A stretch of 64,000 bases of DNA from Sphagnum compactum (lineage: Eukaryota > Bryophyta > Sphagnopsida > Sphagnales). A program made the position numbers and the translations under genes. Below, piece after piece: positions 23,130 to 35,865 of the stretch. The notes beneath the pieces are model-generated. The model was given only the letters and a program-made list of their open reading frames with translations. It did no database searches and was not told the origin of the DNA. The stretch spans positions 24,232,213-24,296,212 of the forward strand of contig OZ234493.1 of NCBI GenBank assembly GCA_965153455.1, written 5' to 3'. The number at the start of each line of letters is the position of its first letter. Position 1 is the stretch's first letter.

Positions 23130-26100
23130 GTTTTTTATCTTGCTCCAAAAAATTTACTCCATAGTGCAATATGAGTACACGAGCTGCAAAAATAAGACCT
23201 TAGATTTGATGTCTATGCAGATAGTTTGAAGGACAATAGTGAGACTGAATTTGAGGTGTATTTCCTCATTGCTTTGGAAGAATTGGGAAAGTAAGAAGCA
23301 ACCCATTCCTACTGGGTATGAAGATTGACATGACTATGCTTACAGCCAAATCAGTGCCGCATGGCAGTATCTCTACAATGTTGGGTTACCTGATGATGAG
23401 AGGCCGGCCAAAACTTGTACATTTTTTGTGTGCCAATAACATTGAGCATGCCTGGAACTTTGAAGCTCCTGTTGCTTGGAGTCCTCAGATCTCAGAAGAT
23501 GACTCAGGAACAAAGCAAATGGTACATGTCGGACTATTGATTAAATCAACAGAAAGTGGTTGAGGAGGGAAGGTAACAAAATAAAAGTTCCAACATGGAC
23601 TGTTGTCTCCAAGCTGCTGAAGCTTCAAATTTATTGATCAACTGCGGAGTACTAAAAAATGTCTTTCATTATCTTCTACCATGTTAGTTATGCTGTACCT
23701 ACTATAACCCAATTTCAGGGACAATTCAGAAGTGGGAAGTGCCTTACCAATGATATAAGCCTTTGTTGCCATGTTATGACTTCACCCAATTGGTTTTCAA
23801 GTAGTTTGAACCCCTTTAGGAATCTCAGAGGCCAGTTATTAGTATTCACATGATCTTCAAGCATACAAAAGCAACTTTGTTGCTTTGTTGCTATGTTGAA
23901 GTGAGTTTGAGAATAGTTGTAACAAATTTCTATACTATAGCAGTTATACCTTTTGCCCTACTATTTATTTGACAAGCTTCCTCATCTGTTTTATAAATTT
24001 CTTGAAATTTGAGAGTCATGAGTTACTCAATTACTCATCTAACAAGCAAGGCAAATGAAGTTGGCAATAGAGATTTCAAGTGATATTTTCTGTAGATTGT
24101 CTTGCACATTGGGACATCTACAAAGAGATGATGAGATCGCCACACTAGATTGAGCACATTCAGGCCAGGTAGGTGCTGCCTACGGTTGGAACTTGAATAG
24201 CCAAAAGAAAAAGAAAATAGGATTTCTGATATGAGATTAATGTATGCATCCTACTATGACAATCATAACCACCAAGTTAGGAACTCTTTAAAAGAAGAAA
24301 AAGGCCAAAGTATGGTTGTTCAATTAAGAATGAATTGGTATGCTAACTTGAGAAACTTTGGAAATAGTTAGCAACTTCACAGGGGATATAGATCAACAAA
24401 CCGATATCCAGAAGCTCGACAAATAGAATGATTTAGCTACAAGTTGATTTGGAATATGAGAAATTTGATGTTGGGATTAGAATCCAAAGTGGTGTTCAGG
24501 GTCTCGTAACAGGGTCTCCTAGTGATGACCCCATCTACTGTTTTGGACTTTGGACATGGGAATCCATGGTGGGCAAGCTTTGCCTAACAAACTTTGAATT
24601 TGAAGTGCAGGATTGCTCTTTATGGGTTTAGGGTTCAAGGTTTAGGATTGCCCTTTCTTAAAAAAAATCATGAGGAAAAATCTCACATACAAAAGTACAT
24701 CTATCGTAAATCATATACTATGTAAAAACATGGCATTCATCACATATGTAGGTATCACAAGTACATTGAAAATAGTGGTTCCAAGTTTCACATATTGAGT
24801 ATTGCCATGAATGTATCATTAATTGTCAAAAATTACATCCGAGCACTAGGTGTGGATGCTCCATGTTGTGTAATAACCTAGATAAAACAATGGATATGTG
24901 TATTATTAGTTTTAAAGTTACAAATCCAAGGCTTAAAAAAATGAAACAGTAATTTTCATCAAGGTAAAATATGTTTATGGTCATATATACATTTAGTTTC
25001 TTTTTATAAAGGCTCTATGAAAAAAAATTTGGATGGAAGGATTGGATATCGCCCTTCAATTTGAAAGACTAGTAAATTATTTGCCATGAGTTGGAATAAT
25101 TAGACCCTACATTTGAAAGACAATAAGGCTTTCTCAACGACATTTGAATGGTTAGTTTAGTTGAGCAAAGAACAAAAAATAGAAGCTACCAAATGGTTGT
25201 CAAGAAGACATGGCCATTTTGTCGTATTCTTTGATTTGGTCTTCCATTATAGATGTAGGAGCCATAGCACATTTTTCAAGCCCATCATGCTTAAATTTCA
25301 AGCTCATGACTCTAAAGTTCTGTGTATTTGGAACCTGTCAAAAGATAAAACTGAGCCCATCACATGACTGTTCCACACATTGTGTCCAAAACATAGCAAT
25401 GGCTAGAGCAAAAAACCTGAAAATTGAGCAACAAGCTGAAGCTATGGCTTCACATTGTCTGACAAAACCCATGTGCTTGGCTCAAAGGCCTCTTAGTTGG
25501 AATGGCATGGGAAACCAAAGTCAGGCAGGACCCAAAACACAGACCAGTCAGAAAACAATATATATATTCATTCATCTACCCTTGCATCAAAAAAATTCCC
25601 TCTCTCAAGCTTAAAAATCTCAGATTCTGCTTAGTATATAATCAAGGACAGGTTATACAAGGTAAGCTACTTGCTAAGATGTACAGGACCTTTCATATTT
25701 TGTAAGGCCCCAGCTCAGGCTGTCATCCAAATCTGACAAAACTTTCAAGTACAAGAAAGGTCTCTCACTCTTAAATACATCCAGAAAATTTCAGTTCCTG
25801 GCACTTGACAAACTGGCCTGGGGACATACATGCACCTCAAATTCTGGAAGGGTCAGAAAAAAATTAAACCCTTTCCACACCTAAACAAATGTAAAAATAC
25901 TGGTGAAGATATATATATTCAACTTATACAACAATTTCACCAGAACCTATCTATGTTTTTGTGCCTTTTTGTGACTTCAAAAAGGATCTAAAGGAAGGCC
26001 TGACAATACTTCTTATAAGAACTAGCTTTTTTTGGCTTGACAAAGTACAGTCAATTCATTAATGAACTAGATGAAAATTTCATGATTGACCTTATTCGTT

Positions 26101-29100
26101 GATGAACTGGATGAAGATCACAGATTGAACCAGTTTTTCATTAGTGTGCAAAACAAGTAAAGCATGTTGTTCATAAAGCAAAGTATACAAATATATAATG
26201 TAAATCTTTTCAGAGGGGTGTTGAGTGTTGTAAGTGGGACCCTCATTACAAACTATGATCATAGTGAGTTCATTTACAAAAAAATTATTTGCTATTATAA
26301 TAATAGCCATGCACACTAAAAAGTTTTCCATTTGATGTAAAACATTCAATTAAATAATTAAAAAATTACCTAAGTAAATTACATAATAATCATATATTTA
26401 GTCCCTTTTCAGAAAATTAATTAATTTTTGACTTGGGACACATTATAATTCAGAATGGTGCAAAAAAACTGCCATGTTATGTGATTTTATGGACATTCTA
26501 ACTTGTAAACACCCACCATTGAACTTGGAAAATTTAAATTTGGACTCAAAGACCTACATAGCCTACTTCAGTGCTTGGATGGGATATTTGCAATGTTTAG
26601 GCTTGACCAAAAATTTCTTGGGGTTTTTATTGTTGTTGGTTGGTTATATTTCTTATTTTTTGGGCACAACACATGGTTTCAACAACAAAAAATTCAATTT
26701 TGTAGACCCACATATTATCAATTTCCTTGTCAACTAATACCCCCAATTATGAATTATCTGGATTTAATTATTATTATTTTTTGGCATTACCTACTTGTCA
26801 TATACAAAAGAGCATCTATCTCGACTACAAATTTGTAAATTGCTTTGCAATACCAAAGTTGTTAGGGAGTTTTCATGTTGTAGCCGATTACAACCCATAG
26901 ATTTGTGAAGGAGAAAAAAGACTTTCGACCTTTACTTTCACAAAAAGAAAGGAATGAGCAATCCATCCTACATAGGCTAAAAGATCATTAGAGAGGAAAT
27001 TTGTGCACTTTAGAAGAGAGAATCTAGTTCAAAAATTGCCATCACAAGAGGGATCCTGGAATGAAAGTATTGCAAGGATGCAAAATCATAGTCCCATGTT
27101 AAAATCCTTGCAACCATTTGCTTGGAAAAAAGGAACATACAACAAAGCTTTTGCATGGGTTGGAGTTGGGCCACAAGCACCATTGCAATACTTTCGTAGA
27201 CGCCTGGTGTAACTCAAAAGTCTATCATCTTGCATAATAAGGATCTTATCAAAGCTATAACCATAAGCACAAACATAAACACAAGCACAAGACAAAAACA
27301 AAAAACAAAAAATCTCTCTTTTGCATTATTGTATTGAGCCTTTTGGTGACGATAGTACTTTGTGCATGGTTATTGAATTGTGGAGCTTCAAGTAGAGGGG
27401 TCAGTTTTTTCTTTATGATGCAAGTGTTGCAATGGAACGTAACCTTGGTAATTTCATCCTTAGCAAGTTGGTAACACCAAGTTGCCAATAAAGGAGCACT
27501 TGAAGTATTGCAGTGGAGATGCTTATCAAATACCCAACTTGAGAACTGCCTAGTATATCGTCTATGTAGGTTCTAGGGTTTAGTCTTTGGAGGAAAACAA
27601 CAACACTCTATGTCCAGCAACCAGTTGCAAGGAATGCATTCACTTGATTTCTATCTTTGTGGGTGACATGTGTCTAGTTTCTAATAAGTTAATTGACTAA
27701 GTAGAAAGAACGAATCTGCTAGTGCTTTTGGATTGTACAATGTCTTGTAAACACAATTGGGGGCCCTACTTTGCAAAGGTTTTGTGCCTATCTACATCCA
27801 ACTCATTTGAAAACACAAGCCTGATCTTCACCAAAAATAAGTTGACGAGTAAAGTTGCAACCTTAGTGGGACCTAATCCAATTCTACATGCTCTCAAATT
27901 GATACATTAGAAAAAGCACCATCACCATGTGATTCTCATGCAACATTAGGACCTGGTGTCATCCACTCTTTTCCAATTAGTGGGTCCATAGGTCTCTCGA
28001 CAGTTCCATAATGTTGTATCATGAAAAGACCTGATCCAAATTTTTCAGTGTAATTAGAGGGCATGTTGTCATGTGTATTTTTTCCTTTGTGCTATTGGGG
28101 TTGGCATTCCGAAAACAGGTAAGTTTTTTCCTTGGTGGAGGAGAAAACAAAATGACACGTCTCTTTGCAGTAGCTTGGACAACAAGTCATATATTTTAAC
28201 TTCATGCCAGTGAATAAAGAGTATGCAAGTCTCTGTTTTCCAGCAGAATTTTCTGTCAAAGTGTTAGCAATATGCAACTTTGTGCGTTTGGAAAAGGAAA
28301 AACTCTGAGCATTATGCAAGCAGTTTGCAGAGAGGATCCTGTCCAGTCAACCACAACAGCAAGGCTCACAACAAGCAAAGACTATTGCAACCACAGCGTG
28401 TATTCTTACATCAGTATGGTAAGCTGATTTCTTCAGTGTATGTTTGCTGTTTCAACATTTCAACGTGATCTACCAAAGAACTTGAGAGTCACAAAACAAA
28501 ATCTTCCAACCACACCCAAATAGGTGGCAACTGGAAATCTTGTCATCAAGTGACTGGTTGATGACATTGATAACAAGAGACCTACAAATACTAACCACTT
28601 TCTAGAATCAACTTCAACTCTCAAATGATGGCTGATACATTGTAGCTCTGACTATGATGTATCAATGCCCTCTCGTTCAATTGGATAAGCACCAATCATA
28701 GGTCACCACAAGACGCCTGTCAGTATAACATTAGGGAAAGAGGTGAAATATCAGCTTAGATTTACATGATAAGCTTGTCACTCAAAATCTTTAGTTCCTG
28801 CTTAATCTGCTGGTAACCATACAGAGTTTGCTTCTTCCAGTAAGTGTTCATCATACGTCTATCTCCTGAGCAGAATCCTGCTAATATATCCAACAAAAGA
28901 ACAGTGTTCTTGAATGGTGGTTCTCTCCTCCAAAACTGTTCAAGCATACATGAATGCTGGTTTGGTGATGAAGCTCACCCCAATCGAGTGCATGGACTTT
29001 GCCCCAGAAGATTGCTGTTATTGTTCTGGTCAACCCACCGCTCCTTCCATGCATGTATTCAACCTCCAATATAAGAAGGTGCACAGATCAAGAATGTCCA

Positions 29101-29139
29101 CCTCTGTCGTGATTCTTCTCCTCCAACCTAACTATCTCA
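23130..29139. other. Intergenic DNA between methylesterase and Cys-rich gene
   Basis: Starts with the 3' flank of the methylesterase gene. No supported gene was found on either strand and all open frames are short and featureless. AT content rises after about 23.8 kb. A two-copy 41-bp repeat (ATTCATTAATGAACTAGATGAA / ATTCGTTGATGAACTGGATGAA) lies at about 26053-26130. A minus-strand frame at 28762-28947 has an acceptor-like CAG in front of it and could be an unplaced exon, but I could not connect it. Confidence 0.4.
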
Positions 29140-31419
29140 TCACTTGAGGACAGTTGTGGTGAACTTGCCTACTTGTGGTCTCACACATGCCTGCAGACAT
29201 GCCTGGTGGCAATCCTGGAGACAAGCAGAAAAACACAAGAAAACTGATCAGCCACTGAAGCACACACATCTGCTAACATTGTGAACACTGCTTATGGACA
29301 AGAAAAGATGTCCATGGACTTATGAAATCAGCACTTATTACTTGTGGACAAAGTGTCTCACATGCCAGCTACAAAGTTTTGAAACATCTGCATGAACCAA
29401 AAGGCTACTTGCAAGTTCTAATTTGTACTAATTGAGAATTCTCCTATGACTTCCAGAAGCTAGTACCATGATAAACCTGATTTAGCAATCCATACTGTAC
29501 AGACTACCTAAGCCTTTGCTGCATCTTTGTAACATACAGCCATTGCTCTCATCCAACATATTAAATCACTCCTGCTCTTTATTGACTCTGCCCTTCAGGG
29601 TAGAGACATTGTGATGCACCCAGAAATGGGCCAAAGTTTGGTATCCCTGCATTCTAGGGTCATGTGGAGTTCACTGTAGAAACATTTCTGGCATAACTGA
29701 AGGATCCACTTGGGCTTCACCATGCTAACCACCATGTGTTTCCAATTTAGTATGTTGAATATTTATCATCCTTATGAATTCATTTAAAGTGCAAAGCCAC
29801 TTGTTTTCTCTATTTCCAGTTAACCAATACATCTCCCATCATGCAAATTGATACATAATTTCTACACTATATAGTATGTGTCTGGGTTGTAAGATAAAAA
29901 CAATTTCCAAACCCAGACTTAGTAAACAGATAACCAACTTACCCTTGATGGAGCCTGAGCTAATCTCAATCAGTAACCCAATCATAGAGATTGTGGAAAA
30001 AAGGGATATGATAACAGTATTCTGCTCCAGTCTATGCCTTCGAATGCCCAATTTTGACAATTTGCATATCAGGATTCAGACCATAAGCTCACATCTAGGG
30101 CAAGCACATGAATGACACGGACCTGATAAGCATTACTGGAATTTGCATTCTGGCTAGCCCTCTCACAGGCTGCTCCACATCCTGTTTCACAAGCATCCTC
30201 AACTGAAAGGTAGCAGCAAGTTGTGTCACCTTGTGTAGCCATGCTCTGCTTGCGCAAGCCTTCTACCTGCAGTAGGCAAATGTATCAATACAGGAGTCAG
30301 TTATGTGAAAGAACCGCAGCGCCTCCACTACACACATGAGAAATGCTAGACTTAAAACTCAAGGATACTTCAAATTTGGAGAACTTCTTCATAGAGACTT
30401 GAATTGCAGACTACAATATTAACGACCTTGTGCAAAACATAGATCCATTCCGTGCCAAATACGTCTTGCCTTGTCCCGACTGTCATGGTTATGGCTCTTT
30501 CAAAATACTTGTTCTCCCTCTTAAGGTAAAGTCAAAATGTAGACGGCACAGAAACAACATACGTCCGGATACCGAATATGCATTGAAGACACAGGTATTT
30601 CCGATTCCAAAATATAAGCGTCGTGTGAATGAGCTTCTTCGCTTACCTGAACGAACACGCGGATAGTGAAGCGGCCTACTTGCTCCAACGCGGTGATTCC
30701 CTTCACAGCTATTCTGCGGTAATCTATGAAATGGTCCGTCATCTCACTGGCCGAAACAGGAAGGAGTTGAATTTATGGCTACGAACAACAGGCACGGAAA
30801 TAATACTTGTAAATTATTCTCCTGCAATCCTTTCCTACTATGCCTTGGACACCATGTTCTTGCTCCCTTCAACACACTCTTGTATTTCTCGTTCTTGAAA
30901 CTACCAGAGGAGGATAATTTTCCGACAACAGAACAGATTATTAGCAATCCTTGTCAAACACCACAGATCTCGAAGATTTACGCGAACCGATCTCTCCTGT
31001 TCTGATCTTCTCTCTGTCTGTCTGTCTCTCTATTCGTGTGTCTTTCTACGCGCTTCTCTTATACACGCACAATAGACCAGTCGTAAAATGCTCTACCGAG
31101 TACACGAAGCCAGAAAGAAGTTTACGCCGAGGAGCTCGTTCGAAAATCAGAAGTCTTCTACAGAAAGACAGTACGCGACGAGGACATTTAAAAGGTCCGA
31201 GAAAGAGAGATCTACTTACGCGAGAAAAGCTCCTCCTTCACCGCCGTGGTCATCGTCATCGCATGGCCCCACCTCGTGGGCGACGGACGCGCGCGCACTC
31301 CAAATCGTGAGCGCGCGGGAGCTGGGAAGACGACGGCACAGGACATCGCGTTGGACGTTCCCGGTCGTAATAGTCGTCTGCTTGCGGTCATTCTGCTCCT
31401 CTGTAGTGGAATTTGCCAC
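29140..31419 (-). CDS. Small twin-Cys-motif protein, uncharacterised, ~172 aa, 4 exons
   Basis: Exons in transcript order: 31419-31220, 30746-30647, 30266-30123, 29214-29140. All junctions are GT-AG with matching phases. I do not recognise the family. Exon 2 encodes MTDHFIDYRRIAVKGI then QVGRFTIRVFVQ, which looks like helix and strand. Exon 3 has TTCCYLSVEDACETGCGAAC, and exon 4 has DCHQACLQAC near the C-terminus (stop TGA at 29142-29140). Together they give C126-x3-C130-x3-C134-x15-C150-x3-C154-x3-C158, a symmetrical helical-hairpin pattern that recalls the twin CX3C motif of small TIM chaperones of the mitochondrial intermembrane space but has a third Cys in each arm. The first exon is the weakest part: its other frame reads like an Arg/Ser-rich targeting peptide but cannot be joined in phase. 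Translation may really begin at Met69 in exon 2. The product could bind metal or form disulfides; the role is unknown. Confidence 0.5.
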
Positions 31420-33089
31420 CGTTTACTTGACATTTTGGCACAGGATATTTCATCCATCGCTATCTTTTACGTAAGTTCAACGCTCCTTTCCTATGATAGG
31501 TCGGCAGTGGTTATGGGAGGTGTGTGCTGAAGGGGTGAAAGTTGGGAAGTAGCTAAGCCTACGGCTACCACCCGACTTAAGATGGAGGATGTTTTCCTAG
31601 CTTCGGCCTCTCACCCAAGTTTCAATGGTCTAAAGTTTGTGAAATTGCCTCCAGAAAATCTCACTTGTCCAGGGGCCTTCTAATAGTATGAAGAATTTGC
31701 CCTAATTTTTTTTAAAATTAATTTTGATTTTGTTGAATTTTTTTAATGGAATTATTTAATATTCAATAACTCTTTCATTGTAGGCTTAAACATTGTCAAA
31801 CCACCTTGGTGCACCTTTTTTAATTCATCAAGGTATTTCCAATGGTACCAAGAGTGTAACAAGAGGTGCTTGTGTTGGGGAAATCTCAACTTGACAAACA
31901 ACCAAAATGAACAACCTACCTTCCTTAATTCCAGCTATGAGAAATTTCAAAGAATTGGTAAGGGTTTGTTTATGGTTTTTCATTGGGTGTTCCCCCATGC
32001 CATGCTTAAGTTTTGAAAACCGTCAAGTCCTCTTTGTAGTCAAGGGGCATGAATTTTTTCCAATGCACATACTTGTTGATTTGATAATAGCAAGGGATTG
32101 ATTGTTTGGGGATTTTCATTTGGTGTTCCCATGCCATATTTGAGGTTTTGAAAACCCTAAAAATTTCCTCTTTGTAGTGAAGGGACATGTTTTTTTTCCA
32201 GCATTGATCACACGATCGCCTAGAAAGGGATTGTTTATGGTTGAAAAATCTAGAAACCATCACTGGCTCGGTGCTTGACCATTGATATGTTTGCATAAAC
32301 CTACAAGGGAAACTAGAAAGCTTGTCTTTGGGACCGTTATGACTAATCACCCTACCATGTAGGACATCTTTGCCTCTCGACTCAACAATTTCTGTATCTA
32401 AATTGATGAAAGCATGGTAATAATGTTCACCAAGTGGTTGCCAAATAGCTGAAGGCTGTACAATTGAACCTTTTTTTTGCACTAAATGTCACTTGTTTTA
32501 TTTGAAGCTGGAGACACAAAGAAGATGCTACAAAAGGTTTTCTTGTCTCTACCTTCATGTAATAGCAATGTGATTCTTATGTTCAGTGCCACAAAGTGGG
32601 ATACCATTACCCCATTGTGCTATAGGCTGCAGCCAGGATATTTGTCCAATATGTACTACTACAAGATGCCTAAATTTATTATTTTATTTTTTTTTGAAAA
32701 AATCACAACTTTGTAGTATGAAAATGCCAAAAGGGTTTTAAACTTAAGGGACCCAATTATTTTTTTCGGAATTTTTTTATAAAGAAAATTGTAACTTGGT
32801 ACTTAATACCAAAATGCCAAAAGATTTTCAACAGAAGGTGCCCAATAGGTTAGCATAGGTTAACAAGTTCAAACCTTGGTAACTTAGTTGTGGTCCATCA
32901 ATAACTAAGTCGTAAGTCATAACACATCTCGTGGGAATATTAACCACAACAGCTCGAAGGTAACACATTCAAGGGATACAGATGGAAGGATTCTACTTTG
33001 TGTATCTTGCGTGTGTAATAATAATGTGTAATGATATGTTTATGGATGCAAGGTACACACATTTCAAAATATGTTTGTAAACAAAACTT
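31420..33089. other. Intergenic; promoter side of Cys-rich gene, then AT-rich DNA
   Basis: The first ~150 bp belong to the promoter or 5' side of the minus-strand gene and have higher GC. Beyond 31.6 kb the sequence becomes AT-rich. A two-copy repeat around 31960-32220 shares CATTGGGTGTTCCC..CATGCCAT, GTTTTGAAAACC and AAGGG.CATG...TTTTTTCCA words at a spacing of about 130 bp. No gene was supported. Confidence 0.4.
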
Positions 33090-33530
33090 CAATGCACAAT
33101 ATGGTGAAAACTTGATGGATGACATTATTATTCATGGATGAAATTGATTTCACGAATGCCCTTAATGGATTTGACATGGATGAATATGATCTTCTATGAC
33201 AAAGTTTGATTATAATGAACAAAAGTAGCACATGGATGAATACGATCTTCTATGACAAAGTTTGATTATAATGAACAAAAGCAGCACATGGATGAAATTG
33301 ATAATACAAATGCTCATACTACATAGATGAAATTGTGTTCATGGATGAAATGATCAAGATGAACCGGAATTAGCACATGGATGTAAATGAACAAACTTGA
33401 ACAGAAGAAATGTACCACATGGGTCAAAATGAGCCTAATGACTGAAAGTGTGTACAAGAAACGTAACACATGGGTGAACTCATACGTATGTAGCTATTCA
33501 TGTGGATGAATTAATGGATTAATTTCATCC
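33090..33530. repeat. ATGGATGAA-rich satellite patch with a 56-bp duplication
   Basis: The word ATGGATGAA recurs many times, often after CACATGG or TCATGG. At 33181 and 33237 a 56-bp unit is repeated almost perfectly (TGAATA.GATCTTCTATG...). The complementary word dominates 8249-8570, suggesting two related patches in opposite orientation. Confidence 0.65.
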
Positions 33531-35030
33531 ACCTGAATGATGTTTTTACACCATGTAAAGCCCTCGGATATTTTCATTTTCGCTTTTCGGGGGGTTTTTT
33601 TTTTCCTTTGATGCTCCCATTGGGTTCCCATGAAGTTCTCAACAGGTTTCCATCAAGTTCTTTAATGTGTTCCCCCAATATGTTCCGAACAGCACCACAC
33701 TTTATCACATATGCTTTGGCCAACGTTGAACTTGTTGTATATAAACACTATAAAGTGGACTTTTAAATTTGGGAGTGGGGGGCCAAAGGGAAACACCACC
33801 TTTGTGCTTCTATTGGGGAGTGCCCAATGTTTCAAAAAAAATTGGGATGGGCCAATCAAAGTGGTTGGTTGCGGTATTTTATTCATATACTTTTAAAGGT
33901 TTATTCCAATGTTGGGCAGGTGCCCAATTTGGCAAGTTAGAACCATTTTGGTTTTGATTTTGGTTAGCAAACACTAAATCAAAATCCAGTCTCCATTTTC
34001 AAACTAAGTTTAGAACAAAAACCAAGTTTAAAAAAGAAAAGAATAGGAACTAAATTGGAGTTGATATCTCAATTTTTTTAAGAATTCAAACTAGATCTAA
34101 GATATTTGAAAAAAACTAGAGCTAGGGGTTAATTGAAGGTTAATGGGTAGTTTATTGTCAATTTTGGTGCAAGTTACCTTCAACATAATTCTTGTTATTT
34201 ATTAAATGAAATTATTTTTTTAATAAAATGTTTTTTTTAAACATGCTTATGCTCATTTGAATAAAAAAAACTTATAATTTTTTTTTGTGAAATCATATGA
34301 ATCCAACTTTTCAATTCTAATTGAAATGGTATACAATTCATATTCAATATATAATTAAGAAGTTAACTAATTTTTGCAATTATTTGAATCATTCAAAAGA
34401 AATATTTGCAATATGTTGTTACAAGTTTTAATTTTTTTACAAATGTATTTTTTAATCATTTAATATTAATCAAAAAATGTAGTTTCTTCTAGCAATTGCA
34501 TTATTTTATTTTGAATATATTTTTGAAAACCTCTTTTAATATTGGCTTGGTGGAAGTTGAAAGTTATACAATTTTTAAAAAAACAATTGTGACAACATTT
34601 ATTGGCCATCATAGTGTGCTTTCACCTTGTAATTTGAATCAAACTATGAGGAACATTAGAGTATTTAATGAGGTAAAATTAATGGTAAGGAACATTGGTT
34701 AACTCTTGTAATGTCCATTACCACCTAATAGAACAATATTTCACCCTAATTGATTTGACATATTCTTAGGTAAAAAGACTCATGTATCACACACTTCATT
34801 GTTTTACCCTATTTATTGTTTTAAAAATGAAAATTGAAAATTTTAAAACTGGTACGTTTTAATTAAATTCTTAAATAAACTTCTTAAATTCCATTAACTT
34901 CTTAATCCTTTTCAAAAAAAATTTGTATTTCACTTCCATATACCACATCCTACTTCAAAAAAAGGAAAAACAAATTAGCAATTGAAAAAATGGGGGAGAA
35001 AATAGTGAAAAGAAAAAACATGATTAAAGA
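33531..35030. other. AT-rich repeat desert
   Basis: No gene was found. A part near 33600-33680 shares scattered words (CCCATTGGGTT, TTCTCAAC, TGTTCCCCCAA) with 37260-37400, so both may derive from one old repeat. The rest is A/T homopolymer-rich. Confidence 0.4.
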
Positions 35031-35034
35031 GGAT

Positions 35035-35360
35035 GATCCAATTTTTTATATATATCAATTTTCTCATGTTGTTCCAAAAGTGGAAGTCAGCCAAGATGAC
35101 GAAGGCAAATCTAGTTACAAGACAAATAATTTTTTTTAAAAAAAATCTAAGAAGAATCATATTACATGTTGATGAACCACTAAAACTTATTAACCAAATA
35201 TGGCGATTTCAAAAGAAGAAAGCTAGAAATTTGCTCAAATTCTCCCAAAATCTTGGTGATTTCAAAAAACATTCATTTAAATGCGGTGGTTTTTTTGGGA
35301 AATTTCCTAAAAGTTCCCTTGACCATATTGTTTGGGAATTTTTTTTCAAAGCAAATTTTT
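35035..35360 (+). repeat. Dispersed AT-rich repeat, copy 1
   Basis: Aligns in direct orientation with about 48985-49290. Shared ordered words are CATGTTG.TCCAAAAGTGG or its variant, TTACAA.ACAAAT, a TCATATTACATGTTGA variant, AAATATGGC.ATTTC, TTGATGATTTC or its variant, and TTGGGA.TTTT. Divergence is considerable. No coding content was recognised. Confidence 0.55.
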
Positions 35361-35390
35361 GTCAAAAAATATCACTAGGATGACTACATC

Positions 35391-35710
35391 CTCCAAGGAA
35401 AACCATAGGAACAAAAACATGAAAAGGAGAAAGAAAGAAAAATGCAAAAGAAAAGAAAGAAAAAGAAAAAAGAAAATTAAAAAATCCTTCTTGGAATTAA
35501 AAAAAAGATGAAAAAAATTAAAAACCAAAAAAAGGGAAAATCAAAATTGAAATGAAAAAAAGGAAGGATAAAACACATCCTCCTTGGAAAAAATAATGGA
35601 GATGAAGAAAAAAAGAACAAAAGAATTGAGAAAAATGGAAAATATAAAAAAATGAAAAAAAAAATTGAAGGAAAAGGGGATTTTTTTAGAAAAAAAGTTA
35701 AAAATAAAAA
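35391..35710. repeat. Purine-rich (A/G) strand-asymmetric tract
   Basis: About 320 bp with very few pyrimidines on the plus strand, built of GAAA/AAAG/GGAA words. A CATCCTCC..GGAAAA..AT.G word pair at about 35387 and 35576 suggests a duplicated ~190-bp unit. Minus-strand frames here are Phe/Leu-rich artefacts. Confidence 0.7.
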
Positions 35711-35865
35711 AGGTAGCAACTAGTTATGGTTGGCCAAACAACTATTGGGCCCATGCTACAAAAGATGCTCAAGCTTGCTAGGTCTTCTATAGTCCATGTG
35801 TGTGAGCCTTCAATTCATAATACCAAAATGATGACCAAATGATTCATTAGGTATACACTAGTGTT

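Noticed and set aside
28762-28947. Minus-strand frame with an acceptor-like start, possible last exon of the Cys-rich gene
   Set aside because: The exon at 29214-29140 already ends the gene with a stop and completes the symmetrical Cys motif. No donor links to this frame, so it is left as unplaced.
31088-31530. Plus-strand frames of 94-128 aa in a GC-richer patch
   Set aside because: The patch is explained by the minus-strand exon with a consensus donor at 31220; the plus frames have Arg/Ser-rich random composition and no splice continuation.
35346-35719. Phe/Leu-rich minus-strand frames that look like membrane helices
   Set aside because: They are the complement of the purine-rich tract; the hydrophobic appearance comes from TTT/CTT codons only.
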